From Silene latifolia (lineage: Eukaryota; Streptophyta; Magnoliopsida; Caryophyllales; Caryophyllaceae), in contig NC_133526.1 in assembly GCF_048544455.1 (NCBI RefSeq), positions 884,001-948,000 on the forward strand: a DNA stretch of 64,000 nt. Direction: 5' to 3'. The translations under genes were made by a program, and so were the position numbers. The first letter of the stretch is position 1. Every line of letters starts with the position of its first letter. Shown here piece after piece: positions 45,710 to 55,795 of the stretch. The notes under the pieces were generated by a model that did not search any database, was not told where the DNA came from, and worked only from the letters and a program-made list of their open reading frames with translations.

Positions 45710-48332
45710 ATGTCTTACCTCGTCGACGCCTGGGCTAGTACTTCTGCACCGGGGTCCTAGGTCTCCTTCTCCTGAAGTTGATCCTCGAGTTTTGGAGGAA
45801 TGGGATGACTCCGATGAGGTTGATGACGATTTTGGTGATGATGCTGAAAAGGCTCGCCCTAATGAGGAGAGGCAGTGTGTTATGGATCACGGCGACGCTT
45901 GTAAGGTCCGCCTTGACTGTGCTTGGACCCATAAGCTTGCCCGTTGTTCCGGCGAGAGATTTTTCGAGGACCATTTCTTCTTTGGCGAGGGGTACGAGAT
46001 CGTTATTCCTAGGGAGGGTCAGGCGGTCTGTTGTCCTCCACCGGGTCATACTGGTGTATACATGCGGCATTTGGAGTACGGGCTCCGGTTTCCGCTAAAT
46101 GAGTACGTTATGGCTATCATTAGAGCCATGAACGTTGCCGTTGCCCAACTACACCCGTTGGCCATGAGGACCATAGTCGGTTTTGTTTGGTCGTGTCTCT
46201 TCAAGGGAGAGGCCCCGACAAAGGGTGAATTTGTTCCGCCGCTTCATTATCTCCGGCCGTCGATTTCCTAACCGTGTCGGATGGTACAGTGTGCAAATGG
46301 AGCATGGTTATGCCTCTGTTGACAAACTTACCTCCTGCAAGGACCGGAGGGATCGGTGGGTGTACGTTAAGGTGCCGATGACTATCCGCCTCGCTCCTTC
46401 CAAAGACCCGGTTAATTTGCGGTGCGAGACTAAGGCGGAGCGTGACAGTGGGTTTCATACAAGAAACTCAAGATGGATGCCACCGTGTGTCTACCTTAAT
46501 GCGGATGAGAAGGCGCGATGAGGCTCTTTGAGACGGATAAGAGTGGGTGCCGAGAAGATGGATTCCCCGACGCGAGATCATTCTTCGGGATGAGCCGCTT
46601 TGCTATGTCGGTCTCATACCGCCCTAGCGGGGTGAGTGGGGTCGGTGCAAGGCCCATCATCGCTCTCAATGTTCTTGTTCTTCGAACTTTGATTTATTTC
46701 TTCCACCTAACTCCCGCTTTGTTTCCTTTGCACCGCTTTGGGCGGACACATGCGAGAATATCCTCCGGAGAAATGGGCGCACAAAGATAAGACCGTTGCT
46801 AAATTGCATCCCAAGGCTCTAACCCATGACCGCAGGACGTCGCCGAATGAGCTTATGGATCAGCAGCTGAGATGCTTGAATGCGGTGGAAGCCCAGGCGA
46901 GGGTCGTTAGTCACGTGCCGCGTCGTACGCGAAGAACAAAGTCTTCGGCGGTGGTGGCGCCGACATCAGTTCCACCCCCCACCCCCCCTGTTCAGAAGGA
47001 GACGGTGGAGATCGTTTACATCTCTAATGGGGATGATTCTGACGAGGAGGAGGGGTCTCCCCTTGTCCGTAAGAGAAAGCATACAACCTTTACCGCTGCC
47101 GTTGCTTCTGCTGCTGACGAGGAGATGCGCCCTTCGGCCAAGAAGGCCAAGCACGGACTCGATCTATCCGTGGCTCGATTTAGCCGGTTCATCAGCGCCG
47201 CCGATGACAATGCTCTTCGGCATGTCGATGTATGTTGATACTGATGCTTTCTTTAAATTTTGTAGATCGCGGCCGCCGCCGCCGCTCTGTTGGGCGGCAA
47301 GTGGTGGGGAATTCTGCATGCGGTGGTGATCAAGACGTCACCGTGAACCCTTTGTCCCGAAGGCTTCCTTCTCCCGCTACAGTAGGTGATCAAAATTTCA
47401 CCACTGTTTCCTCATCCCAGAAGGTTTCCCTTTCCCGACCGCAGACTAGCGATCGAAACGTCACTGCTGACTCCTCATCCCAGAAGGTTTGCCCCTCCCG
47501 GCTCGTGGCGGGAGGTGCGAGGCTGGTCGAGGAGTTGGCGAGGTGGAACGAGCTGGCCGGTGCTCGCATTATAGAGCAAGAGAAGGTCGTGGCTCAGTCC
47601 GCCCTTGAGCTTGATGCCACTAAGAAGGTGGCCGCGAAGGCGAGGCTGGATCTCCTTAATGAGCAAAGGCTTAGGGGAGATGTCGAGAAAGCGCTCTTGG
47701 CTGAGAGAAAGCTTAGGGAGGACGCTGAAAAGGAGGTCCTTGCCGAGAGGGCCAAGGCCGAGGCTGCTGCGGCCGAAGTTGCAAAGTTGCTGGAGAAGTG
47801 TGACCTTGTTCAGAGGCATGCCGACCTTTATCTCCAGCAGAGGAATGAATATAGGAGCAAATTTCAGATCCAGGGGAAGGTGATCCGGAGCAAGGAGGCC
47901 ATCATCAGGCAAAAGGAGGACGACATTGAGATGCTCCAAACCAAAATGCTCCCTGACCTGTGTTCCGACCCGGATCCGCCGAAGCATTTTGCCAGGGAAG
48001 TAATTGAGGAGCTTTTTCCTCTTGAAGGTTCCTTTCCGTGGGACAAATATGACAAGCTGTTTGACGATAAGCTCGAAGCTAAGGAGAAAGCCGTGGAGGA
48101 GAGGGTCAAGGAGGCGGTGAGAGTGAAGATAGAGCAAAAAGCGGCCGAGGAGGCGGCAGCTATCGCTGAGAAGGCTAAAGCGGCCAAGGAGGAAGCCGAT
48201 TGGGCAAGGGCATTGAGGCCGCCGAGGCTAAGGCCGGGGCTACTGAAGGCGAGGCCGCTAAAGGGAGCTACTGGGTTGCCCCTCGAAGAAGGTGCTGCTA
48301 CCGCTGCTGATGGCGAGCAACGGCAGACATAG
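45710..48332 (+). pseudogene. Antisense ORF (aORF): PF04195-like N-terminus plus coiled coil
   Basis: Opposite to gag. The segment 45720-46271 reads SPSPEVDPRVLEEWDD, then VIPREGQAVCCPPPGHTGVY and MRHLEYGLRFPLNEYVMAII, the pattern of the 'putative gypsy type transposon' family (PF04195) found in plant Tat elements. After frame changes and an intron-like segment from 46632 (GTGAGTGGGG), an acidic/serine-rich linker (46738-47238) leads to a long charged coiled coil (47500-48200, 366-codon frame to 48332) rich in ERAKAEAAAAE-type heptads. The ATG at 45710 is followed by an early stop; a one-base change of frame links it to the main frame, as in copy 1. The function of such aORFs is not known. 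Confidence 0.7.
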
Positions 48333-48720
48333 GGAGATGATATCCGTAGCCTTTTGTCTTTTGGTTTGTCCTTGTAATTTCTTGTAATTCGTTGAACATT
48401 TTTTTTTAATAAGAGCTCGTTTCTTCTGCCTCCGGCCTGGCCGAGGTTTTTACCTTACCTCTTTTTCTTGCGCTAGTATTTGAGCCTCAACTGTACTTTT
48501 AGCGTCTCTGTCTTCGTTCTGGGTTGTCTCCTTACGTTATTAATCGAGTGTCTCTTTTGTTTCCGCCTCGGCTTGGCCGAGGCAGTCTAGAGCGCGTATC
48601 TCAATCGTGTTAACGCTTCTAAGGCATTTTGATTGCTTTGCGAGTATCAACTGCGATGGTCGTGATTGCCGCTCTTGTCGGTGTGACAGTGTGAGCCAGC
48701 ATCTGCTTCTTCATGAGTCT

Positions 48721-49165
48721 GCCGTGGCGTCTACCACTTGGAGTGACTGCGACGGCGTCCAACCTCTTGGGGTGACTGCCGTGGCGTCTACTACTTGGGG
48801 TGACTGCGACGGCGCCTATTTCTTCATGAGACTGCCGTGGCGTCTACCACTTGGAGTGACTGCGACGGCGTCCAACCTCTTGGGGTGACTGCCGTGGCGT
48901 CTACTACTTGGGGTGACTGCGACGCGCGCTATTTCTTCATGAGACTGCCGTGGCGTCTACCACTTGGAGTGACTGCGACGGCGTCCAACCTCTTGGGGTG
49001 ACTGCCGTGGCGTCTACTACTTGGGGTGACTGCGACGGCGCCTGCTTCTTCAAGAGATCGCTGCCAGTGGCGTCTACCACTGGAGTGACTGCGCGACGCG
49101 TCCAACCTCTTGGGGTGACTGCCGTGGCGTCTACTACTTGGGGTGACTGCGACGGCGCTGCTTCT
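48721..49165. repeat. Tandem repeats, about 113-bp unit, in element copy 2
   Basis: GCCGTGGCGTCTACCACTTG starts near 48721, 48834 and 48947, with a diverged fourth near 49063. The unit is built from the same paired phrases as the 168-bp unit of copy 1 but lacks the GTGTTACG segment and the 'CTCTTGTCGGTATGACGGTG' segment between repeats. The latter occurs once before and twice after the array. Confidence 0.85.
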
Positions 49166-49561
49166 TCAAGGAGATCTGCCGCTCTTGCTTGTCGGTATGA
49201 CAGTGTGAGCCGACATCTACTTATCGATAAAGACCGCCGCTCTTGTCGGTATGACAGTGTGTCGGTCTCTCTTTGCTTCTTAGTGACTATGGGAAGAGCG
49301 AACATTTTGATGGAAGACTTGGATGATTTTTCATTTTAGGCAAAAACATGCGTCGGGGTGCCCACAGCTGTTTTGGACACCTCCGCCGCTACATAGAGTA
49401 TTCCCGAGATTACCAGCGTCCTAATGGCCTGTCAAAGGCACAACGTCCTAGTCAGCCGCTAGTTACATCCATGAGGTCGCCCTCCTGTTGTAAGGACAGA
49501 CCTTTCCCTTTCTCTGATTTCTTTGCCACTTTGAGGGATTGCATGTTGCATCCTCTGGCGG

Positions 49562-50156
49562 CTATCCGGACGTTGACCACCTCGTCATTCTCGTCTTTGG
49601 AGACGAGCTTATGCGCTTCCCCCGGTCCGAGACATACATCCGTGTTAGGGCCCGGATGGACATCACTGCGTCGGCCTCGCTCAGGGTGACTCGGCCTATG
49701 AGAACGTTGTAGGCGGACGAGCCGTCGATGACCACGAACTCGGCTAGGACATTTTTAGCCGCATTCTTTTCGCCGATCGTCACCGGAGTCCGATTGATCC
49801 CGTGGTACCAGTGCCGGCCCCGAGAAGTCAGTATAGTGGGTTGGTGCGGGGCTCAAGTCCTTGACTTTCAGTGCCGAGGCCGAGGAAGCACTCCCGAACA
49901 TGATGTTCGTGTACGCGCCCGTGTCAATCGTGCACCTCTTGACCAGGTGGTTGGATATGTCCAAATTGACTACAAGTGGGTCGTTGTGAGGAGCGATGAC
50001 TCCTTCGTAGTCCTTCCTTCCGATGGTTATATCGGGGATGTTGGAAGCGGGGATCGCTGTGTTGGGCACAAAGTTGATGGCCCGATATAGCTCGTTCTCA
50101 GTGCCGTTTGTGCCCATGAGCGGATCCTCCGTTCTCGTTGCCCCCGATGACAACAT
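49562..50156 (-). pseudogene. Protease (retropepsin) fragment of element copy 2
   Basis: Minus-strand frames read INFVPNTAIPASNIPDITIG, then GRKDYEGVIAPHNDPLVVNL, the catalytic motif TIDTGAYTNIMF, and after a frame change DGSSAYNVLIGR..SEADAVMSI. This is the N-terminal portion of a Tat-type pol; the sequence leaves the family at the same point as in copy 1, before reverse transcriptase. Confidence 0.75.
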
Positions 50157-50200
50157 GGATCACTCCTATCCGTTCAAGACGGATTTCTTACCCGAGCCGT

Positions 50201-51361
50201 TCAAGCGGTCTTTTGGCCTTTGGCAACGTATTTGCCGAGGCTCCCCTTCCGGATCAGCTCTTCAATGGCATTCTTCAGATGCCGGCAGTCGTTGGTTAAA
50301 TGGCCGGTGTGGCCGTGGTACTCACAGTACTGGCTCGTGTCACCGTCACTTTTTGGCTTGGGAGGTCTCTCCCACTTCTGGCCTTCGCTTTTGCTCAAGG
50401 CAAAGACCTCAGCGGCTGATACGACGAGAGGGGTTTTATCACTATACCGCCTCTGGTGGTACGTTCCCGAACTCCACCCGGCGCCCGTCGAGTCCTGTCT
50501 CCTGGCAGGTTTGTCCGACCGTGACCTATTATTCTCACGGCGTCTTTCATCGGACCGTGACCCGTTGTTGTCACGGCGTCTCTCATCCGGGTTGTCCTCC
50601 CGGTGGCTCTTCTTTTCTGAGTGCTCGGCCTCGCTGGGGCCTACCCAGGTCTTGTGGTAGTCCTCTACCTTGATGGCCTGGTCGGCCATCCTCCTGGCGG
50701 CATCCAAGTTCAGGCCTCCGCACTTGATGAGCTCGTTTTTCAAGTCTCCCCTTGGGAGGCCCTTCATCAGCGCGAAGGCCGCCAATTCGGGATTAATTTC
50801 TCGAATCTGCTGGACCTTTCCGTCGAACCTCTTTACATAGCTTCGTAGAGACTCGCCCCCCTCCTGTTTGATAGTTAGGAGGTCCGATGTCTCCACGGCC
50901 CTTCTCTTGTTGCAAGAGTACTGGGCTAGAAAGGCGTCCCTTAGGTCGGCGTAGTAGTATATTGAGCCGTCGGGAAGCCCTTTGTACCAACTTTGAGCCA
51001 TCCCATGCAAAGTTGTTGGGAAAACTCGGCACCAGACCTCATCGGGCTGCTCCCATACCGACATGTAAGACTCGAAAGCCTCAGCGTGGTCGGCTGGATC
51101 GCTATCTCCTTTGTATGATAGGGGTGGCAACTTGAGCTTAGTTGGCACCGGACTTCTAGGGCGTAGGCGTTGAGGGGTCGTCGACCACGTGTCGAACGAC
51201 ACGCGGCGATCGGCTCCTTGCGTTCCTAATCCGGCTCCTCTCCTCGTAGCGGGAAGGACTTCTTCTTCGACTCGGACTCCTTCTCCAACTCTCGCCGAGC
51301 CGGACTCCTCCGTTCCTTTGGGGTAAGCCTCGTTCGTGTTGCGGGGACGCTGTCCTCCCAT
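50201..51361 (-). CDS. Gag protein of Tat-type element copy 2
   Basis: Open frame of 386 codons without breaks. A Retrotrans_gag domain (PF03732 type) spans about residues 70-215, with FPTTLHGMAQSWYKGLPDGS and LRSYVKRFDGKVQQIREINP. A basic, Arg/Asp/Ser-rich stretch (about 240-310) follows, then a zinc-knuckle-like CEYHGHTGHLTNDC near 345-360. Gag packages element RNA into particles. The true N-terminus probably lies upstream near 51753 (MSKQQD, frameshifted here; intact start in copy 1 at 21303). An intact gag in an element without pol suggests it could still contribute, or be maintained by recent activity. Confidence 0.85.
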   Translation of the reverse strand: MGGQRPRNTNEAYPKGTEESGSARVGEGVRVEEEVLPATRRGAGLGTQGADRRVSFDTWSTTPQRLRPRSPVPTKLKLPPLSYKGDSDPADHAEAFESYMSVWEQPDEVWCRVFPTTLHGMAQSWYKGLPDGSIYYYADLRDAFLAQYSCNKRRAVETSDLLTIKQEGGESLRSYVKRFDGKVQQIREINPELAAFALMKGLPRGDLKNELIKCGGLNLDAARRMADQAIKVEDYHKTWVGPSEAEHSEKKSHREDNPDERRRDNNGSRSDERRRENNRSRSDKPARRQDSTGAGWSSGTYHQRRYSDKTPLVVSAAEVFALSKSEGQKWERPPKPKSDGDTSQYCEYHGHTGHLTNDCRHLKNAIEELIRKGSLGKYVAKGQKTA

Positions 51362-51857
51362 GAGTGCGGGAAGGACTTAGGTCTACCACGCCCACTTTGG
51401 GCCCCCCGGCGACTTGGCTGGGTCGGCTTCTCCCAGTGCTCCGTTCAAATTTCTCGGAGTTACGTTTTGGGCCCGGGTCTCCTGGGCGTTTTCCGCCGCT
51501 CTTGTCGGCGTGACGGTGAGCAAAGGGCGTATTACTAATTAGGTCCAGGACCATTTTCAGTTTTGCTATGTCAACCACGTGTCCCATGATGGTGACCTGG
51601 TTGATCGGCGGCGACGTGTCCGGCATTATTGGCATCCCGAACTCCGGTTGGATTACTCCGCCGGTGGAGGGCCGCACGACTCGCACTGTTGAAAGTATCG
51701 TCGTGGTAGAACGCGGTTTTCGTCGGTCACGACATGTCTTGTTGTTTTGACATCTTCTTAGCTTTTTGGGTGGGTTTTTGTTTTTTTTTTTTTTTTTTTT
51801 TGTTGTTTGGGAATGAATGTGACTAGCTTCTAGTGTCTTTCCCCGCACGGCGCCAAT

Positions 51858-52467
51858 TGTTCCGGGTGTAATTCCGGAGCAAGTATAGTTACCACCCGTG
51901 GCTTGTTGAATGATGTCTTGAGTTGGATTCTCCTTTGGTCTTAATCGTTCCTCTCGGTCTCTCCTGCAACAATGAACGAACCGAGGGCTTGGCTTTGTGC
52001 CAAGCGTACTCACTCCGACGCTCAAGTCGAAAACTTAAAGGATAAGTTGTTGCTTGGTGAATGTATAATGTAGAGAGATAAGGAAGATATTACCAGATGA
52101 ATAGTGTATTTAGGTTTAGTTGTGTATATGTTGGGATCCTTTCCTCAATGAAGGTTGAGGGGTATTTATAAGCTTTCACCTTTTGTCACGTAGTGGCCAA
52201 GTGGCCAAGTGGCTAGCAGGTGGAAAGACTGATCTACCCCTCGGCCGAGGGACCTATGGCGGGCCGGGCGGGCCTGTTGACTCACCGCCGAGTGGTCTTG
52301 GATGTGAGTACGCGGGTATGTGCCCATTGGGAAGTTGCCATGCCGAGACCCAGTGACAGTAGATGGGTCGACGGCTAGGGTCGCCTAAGCCGATTGACTT
52401 CTTTGTGGACATCTTTGACCTTGCTCAATATGTTGACTTGGTCAGCGGTGCAGAATATGCCCCATCG
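51858..52467 (-). repeat. LTR (5' LTR) of Tat-type element copy 2
   Basis: 610 bp. It ends GCCCCATCG where other copies have GCCCCATCA, a single change at the last base. The target duplication GAATA follows. Confidence 0.92.
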
Positions 52468-52472
52468 GAATA

Positions 52473-54351
52473 CTTTTTTTCTATAATTGTTAACTAATAA
52501 AGACTAAGACAAAATTGGGAGGAGTTAACCCATTAAATTGCCTTCAGTAATCCGAAGGAGATTATCCCAGTTGTCGGTAGCGAATACTCCTTAACAACAC
52601 CAAAAAAGTAAGATAAAACGAGCAGATTTTGTTATCTACCGAGACCTTAATTAAGATCAGTTATACTTGTATAATTGTATACTCAATAAATTCTATAATT
52701 GTATACTCAATAAATTCTTAGTAGTTGCTACAACGTACCACCTTCTCCGAGTTAATTTTAAGAGCAAACTTTCAAAAGTCAACTTTGATAGAAACTTAAA
52801 ATTTCAACCTTTTTTTTTTGTTCACACTGAGTCTTCGTGTGCGAATAATTAGACGTCCAAAATAAAGTTAAAGTTCCTTTACCATGCACAAAAACACACT
52901 ACAATTAAACCCATCAACCACAATGAATCAAAAGGAGTTTGATAACTTTTGTGGAGTATCTAGTTATTTACTAATAGGTTTCGAAATGCGAGTATTAGCT
53001 AGTTTAATTAGTTGGTACAGTTATAAGGGTGATAGTAATATATTTGCCCTCGTGATTTCCTTTTAAAAGGTAAGGTATTAAAAATTAGTTAGTCTTCCAT
53101 AAGACGGGGGTATTTGTCTCAATAATAAAACGGGCAACATAACCCTAAGCAGCTAAGATTTATATACGATCCTACGCATGCAGCTCGATTTTACGTAACC
53201 TGATTGAAATGTATTTTTACGTTAATTGGAGAAAATTAGATAAAAATGATCCATACTAAAATAGTAAAATGACCCGACATATATCAAACCTGCTCAATTC
53301 CAACACCCGCCCAAACTAAACATGATATGTCTCGTCTCGACCTTACCCCGACCCGCTTGTCCACCATTTCTGCACATGGGTCTGGTTTAAAATAAATTAA
53401 TGGGTCTACACTCTACATGCAAGATAACCCGATTAAGCCGGTTGTCGGTTCTAATTGTTAGTCTCTGGTCGTTCCATATTAGGCATAGGCTTAGTTGAAG
53501 CCATAAAAAACCGTTGTAGGAGAGTAGTAATTTAATGCATGTAATTTATTATTGGTACACAAAAATCAGGTATATACACTGTCAAATGTCAATTAACCTG
53601 ATTTGAGACCTATCTATAGTAGCTTTGGCAACTGTACCATTTAAACCAACTACTCATCGTACCACTTTGTAAAAAGGTGCTCGTTCGATTGACCAGGTCA
53701 TGTATCGGGTCATTTTGAGCGCAAGCCAAATTAATTTTGGGAGCTATCGTTAGAGTTGATCATCAGCACAGGCTGGCTTAACCCGACCAGCCTTAATCCG
53801 TTATTTTATGCAACTTGGTCTGACCCGACACGGCCCGGTCTTGGCCTGTCGTTTTCTTTCGACTGGCCCGGGTCCTAAAATTCCAGTCCGACCCACCTTT
53901 GTCCCGTCATTTTAGCAAAAATAAATAAATAAGTAAATTGGCAAGGCCCGCCAACCCGACCCGTTCTTGGACGCCTCGGGCCCTGGTCCGGGTCAAGCAT
54001 ATCCCAGACCGGCCCAGCCCGCATTCCCCTGGCCTGGCCCAGGTCTAACCAGATGAGCCGGACCCGAGAACATTTTTCTTTCATTTTGTTGAGTGATTTT
54101 TTTTACTACTCGTTTTAAATTAGGTTTGGTAAAAATGTTCTAGCGAAGGGCTAGTACGTACGCTCGGCCCCACTAATTCCTGTGGAGGATATGAATTTCA
54201 ATGTTTTAAAAATTTTCAATGTTTTTTCAAGTTTACCTTACACTATAATCCGTTTCACCCTACTAAAATTTATCGTATCCGGTAAGTTTAAATCCGGATT
54301 CCATCACTATCATTTATTAATATCAGTAATTATAAAGAGAGTTTTACAAGA
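52473..54351. other. Gene-poor intergenic region
   Basis: AT-rich. A short direct duplication TATAATTGTATACTCAATAAATTC lies at 52660-52715 (spelling varies slightly between copies). A GGCCCGG/CCGACCC-rich dispersed repeat lies at 53690-54065. A fragment like 7600-7750 lies at 54150-54310. No gene seen. Confidence 0.5.
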
Positions 54352-54540
54352 GCAATAGGTCTTGGTATAGACGGGTGGGGCGAACAGACGGGTAAAGACC
54401 TCTAATAAAATGGGTAGGGGGACAAGGTGGGGCACCCTCCATGTGCTTCCCACTTTATGACAAATGGATATTTTGTGAGGGAAAATGATATCCGTTTATA
54501 CGTATAGACGGATAGTGTCCGTCTATAATGAGAATTTGTG
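54352..54540. mobile_element. MITE of the GACGG/ATAGACGG family (copy 6)
   Basis: Contains the inverted form of the family body (GGGGCACCCTCCATGTGCTT, ATTTTGTGAGGGAAAATGAT) and a right end ATAATGAGAATTTGTGTTA that matches the start of 8445-8622, so it links the two MITE groups. Confidence 0.65.
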
Positions 54541-55659
54541 TTACCCGAGTTAGTGGTAAATGAAAAGACAACAGAAAAGGAAATTTGGTCAAATCTGAGT
54601 GAATATCAAACAATGGGCTACCATACCATGCAGAAAGTCTTTACTATAAACAGTGCTGATTGCTGCAAGTCAGAATAAAATACAGAATACTCCATTCTTT
54701 CTTTGAACTTTCAAGTTTCAAGCCAGATAAATTTACTACATACTGACGTCTGATATGTGTTACTCCTTCATTAAATGTGGATCATGCACGATAAATGTTA
54801 GGGCATCATCGGGTGATATTGAGTCTCGAATCACCTGTTCACGTGCCCTTAGTTCTTAGATACGACATACCGTTCATCGTTTTAGAGGCCTTGACCTACA
54901 TGTTGTATTTGAGACTCTGAGAAAGTACTACTAGCTAAAACTCAGTATTACCTAATGACGTCATCTCATTTTCCATTCATAAACGGTTTAGTGAAACCGT
55001 GACTTGTCTTTTTGACGTACGATAATAACTACCCTTCAAAATACAAGTTTACCATCATGCAATATTGTAGTAGTACTGTATTAGTAGACTGGTAGGAGAG
55101 TCTTGTACTAAGGAGATTATAGATTTATAGTTACCACCCATTATGGTTGGCAATAAATATCCTGATTTTGACCCTAAAACTACGTACTCGTCAGAATTAG
55201 TGCACCTGTATAAGTAAAACTAAAAAAAAAAAAAAAAACCTTTATGACGATAAATTGGTGAATAGATAGTTGTATGATACGGATCGGGTACTCCGTATAA
55301 AATAGTGATCGTCTGATCGATTTAATTTGAGATTTAGTACTTGATCATAGGTAAAATAAGGTTTATAAAATTAGGGTTAGGATAAATATAACCCAGTGGG
55401 TTACTGGATTGTATTTAAGATTTTAAGTAACTAAAAGAGGAAATAAATAGTTAATATATGCATTAATTACATTGATTTATGTGTAATTTACTTTCTAATT
55501 TCTAAATTAATGCCAAATATAGAAGGGTATTAAATGTTTAAATACAACCTAATGAGTTGTATTTATCATTTCCCATAAAATTAAACAAGACACTGAAATT
55601 TATTTAAACGGTTGTATGTATATAACAAAGTCATTAAGGATTCATACTATAAATCTGGT
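54541..55659. other. Gene-poor intergenic region
   Basis: AT-rich, no ORF of note, a short A tract at 55222. I see no recognisable gene or RNA. Confidence 0.5.
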
Positions 55660-55795
55660 ACTCCCTCCATTTTTTAATATATGACGTTTTGTTTTTTCGA
55701 GGTAAGCCTTTGACTTTAATATTTACAAAAATATATTTCGTAAAAAATAATAAAAATTATACCATAAAATTCCTTATGAAAAACTCTTTCATATG
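55660..55795. mobile_element. Stowaway-like MITE, interrupted by the long-LTR element
   Basis: CTCCCTCCATTTTTTAATAT followed by ATGACG is the classic end of plant mariner-type MITEs. The element runs into the ATATG target site; its continuation would lie after 63960, beyond which only 40 bases are visible. Confidence 0.6.

Larger units (their letters stand above)
44407..52467 (-). mobile_element. Ty3/gypsy Tat-type non-autonomous LTR retrotransposon, copy 2
   Basis: LTRs 44407-45024 and 51858-52467 (TGTTCCGGGTGTAATTCC...GCCCCATC) are flanked by the 5-bp duplication GAATA (44402-44406, 52468-52472). On the minus strand the primer-binding-type TTGGCGCCGTGCGGGGA follows the right LTR, and a polypurine tract TGGGGGCAAAT abuts the left LTR. 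Content on the minus strand: gag, protease fragment, tandem repeats; on the plus strand: an antisense ORF. Reverse transcriptase, RNase H and integrase are absent, as in copy 1. The gag zinc-knuckle wording (YCEYHGHTGHLTNDCRHLK) is typical of the Tat lineage (RIRE2/Retand/Ogre relatives). Confidence 0.92.

Noticed and set aside
47475-48137. 220-codon minus-strand ORF opposite the coiled coil
   Set aside because: It is a shadow of the coiled-coil frame on the plus strand; its leucine-rich wording is the complement of charged heptads.
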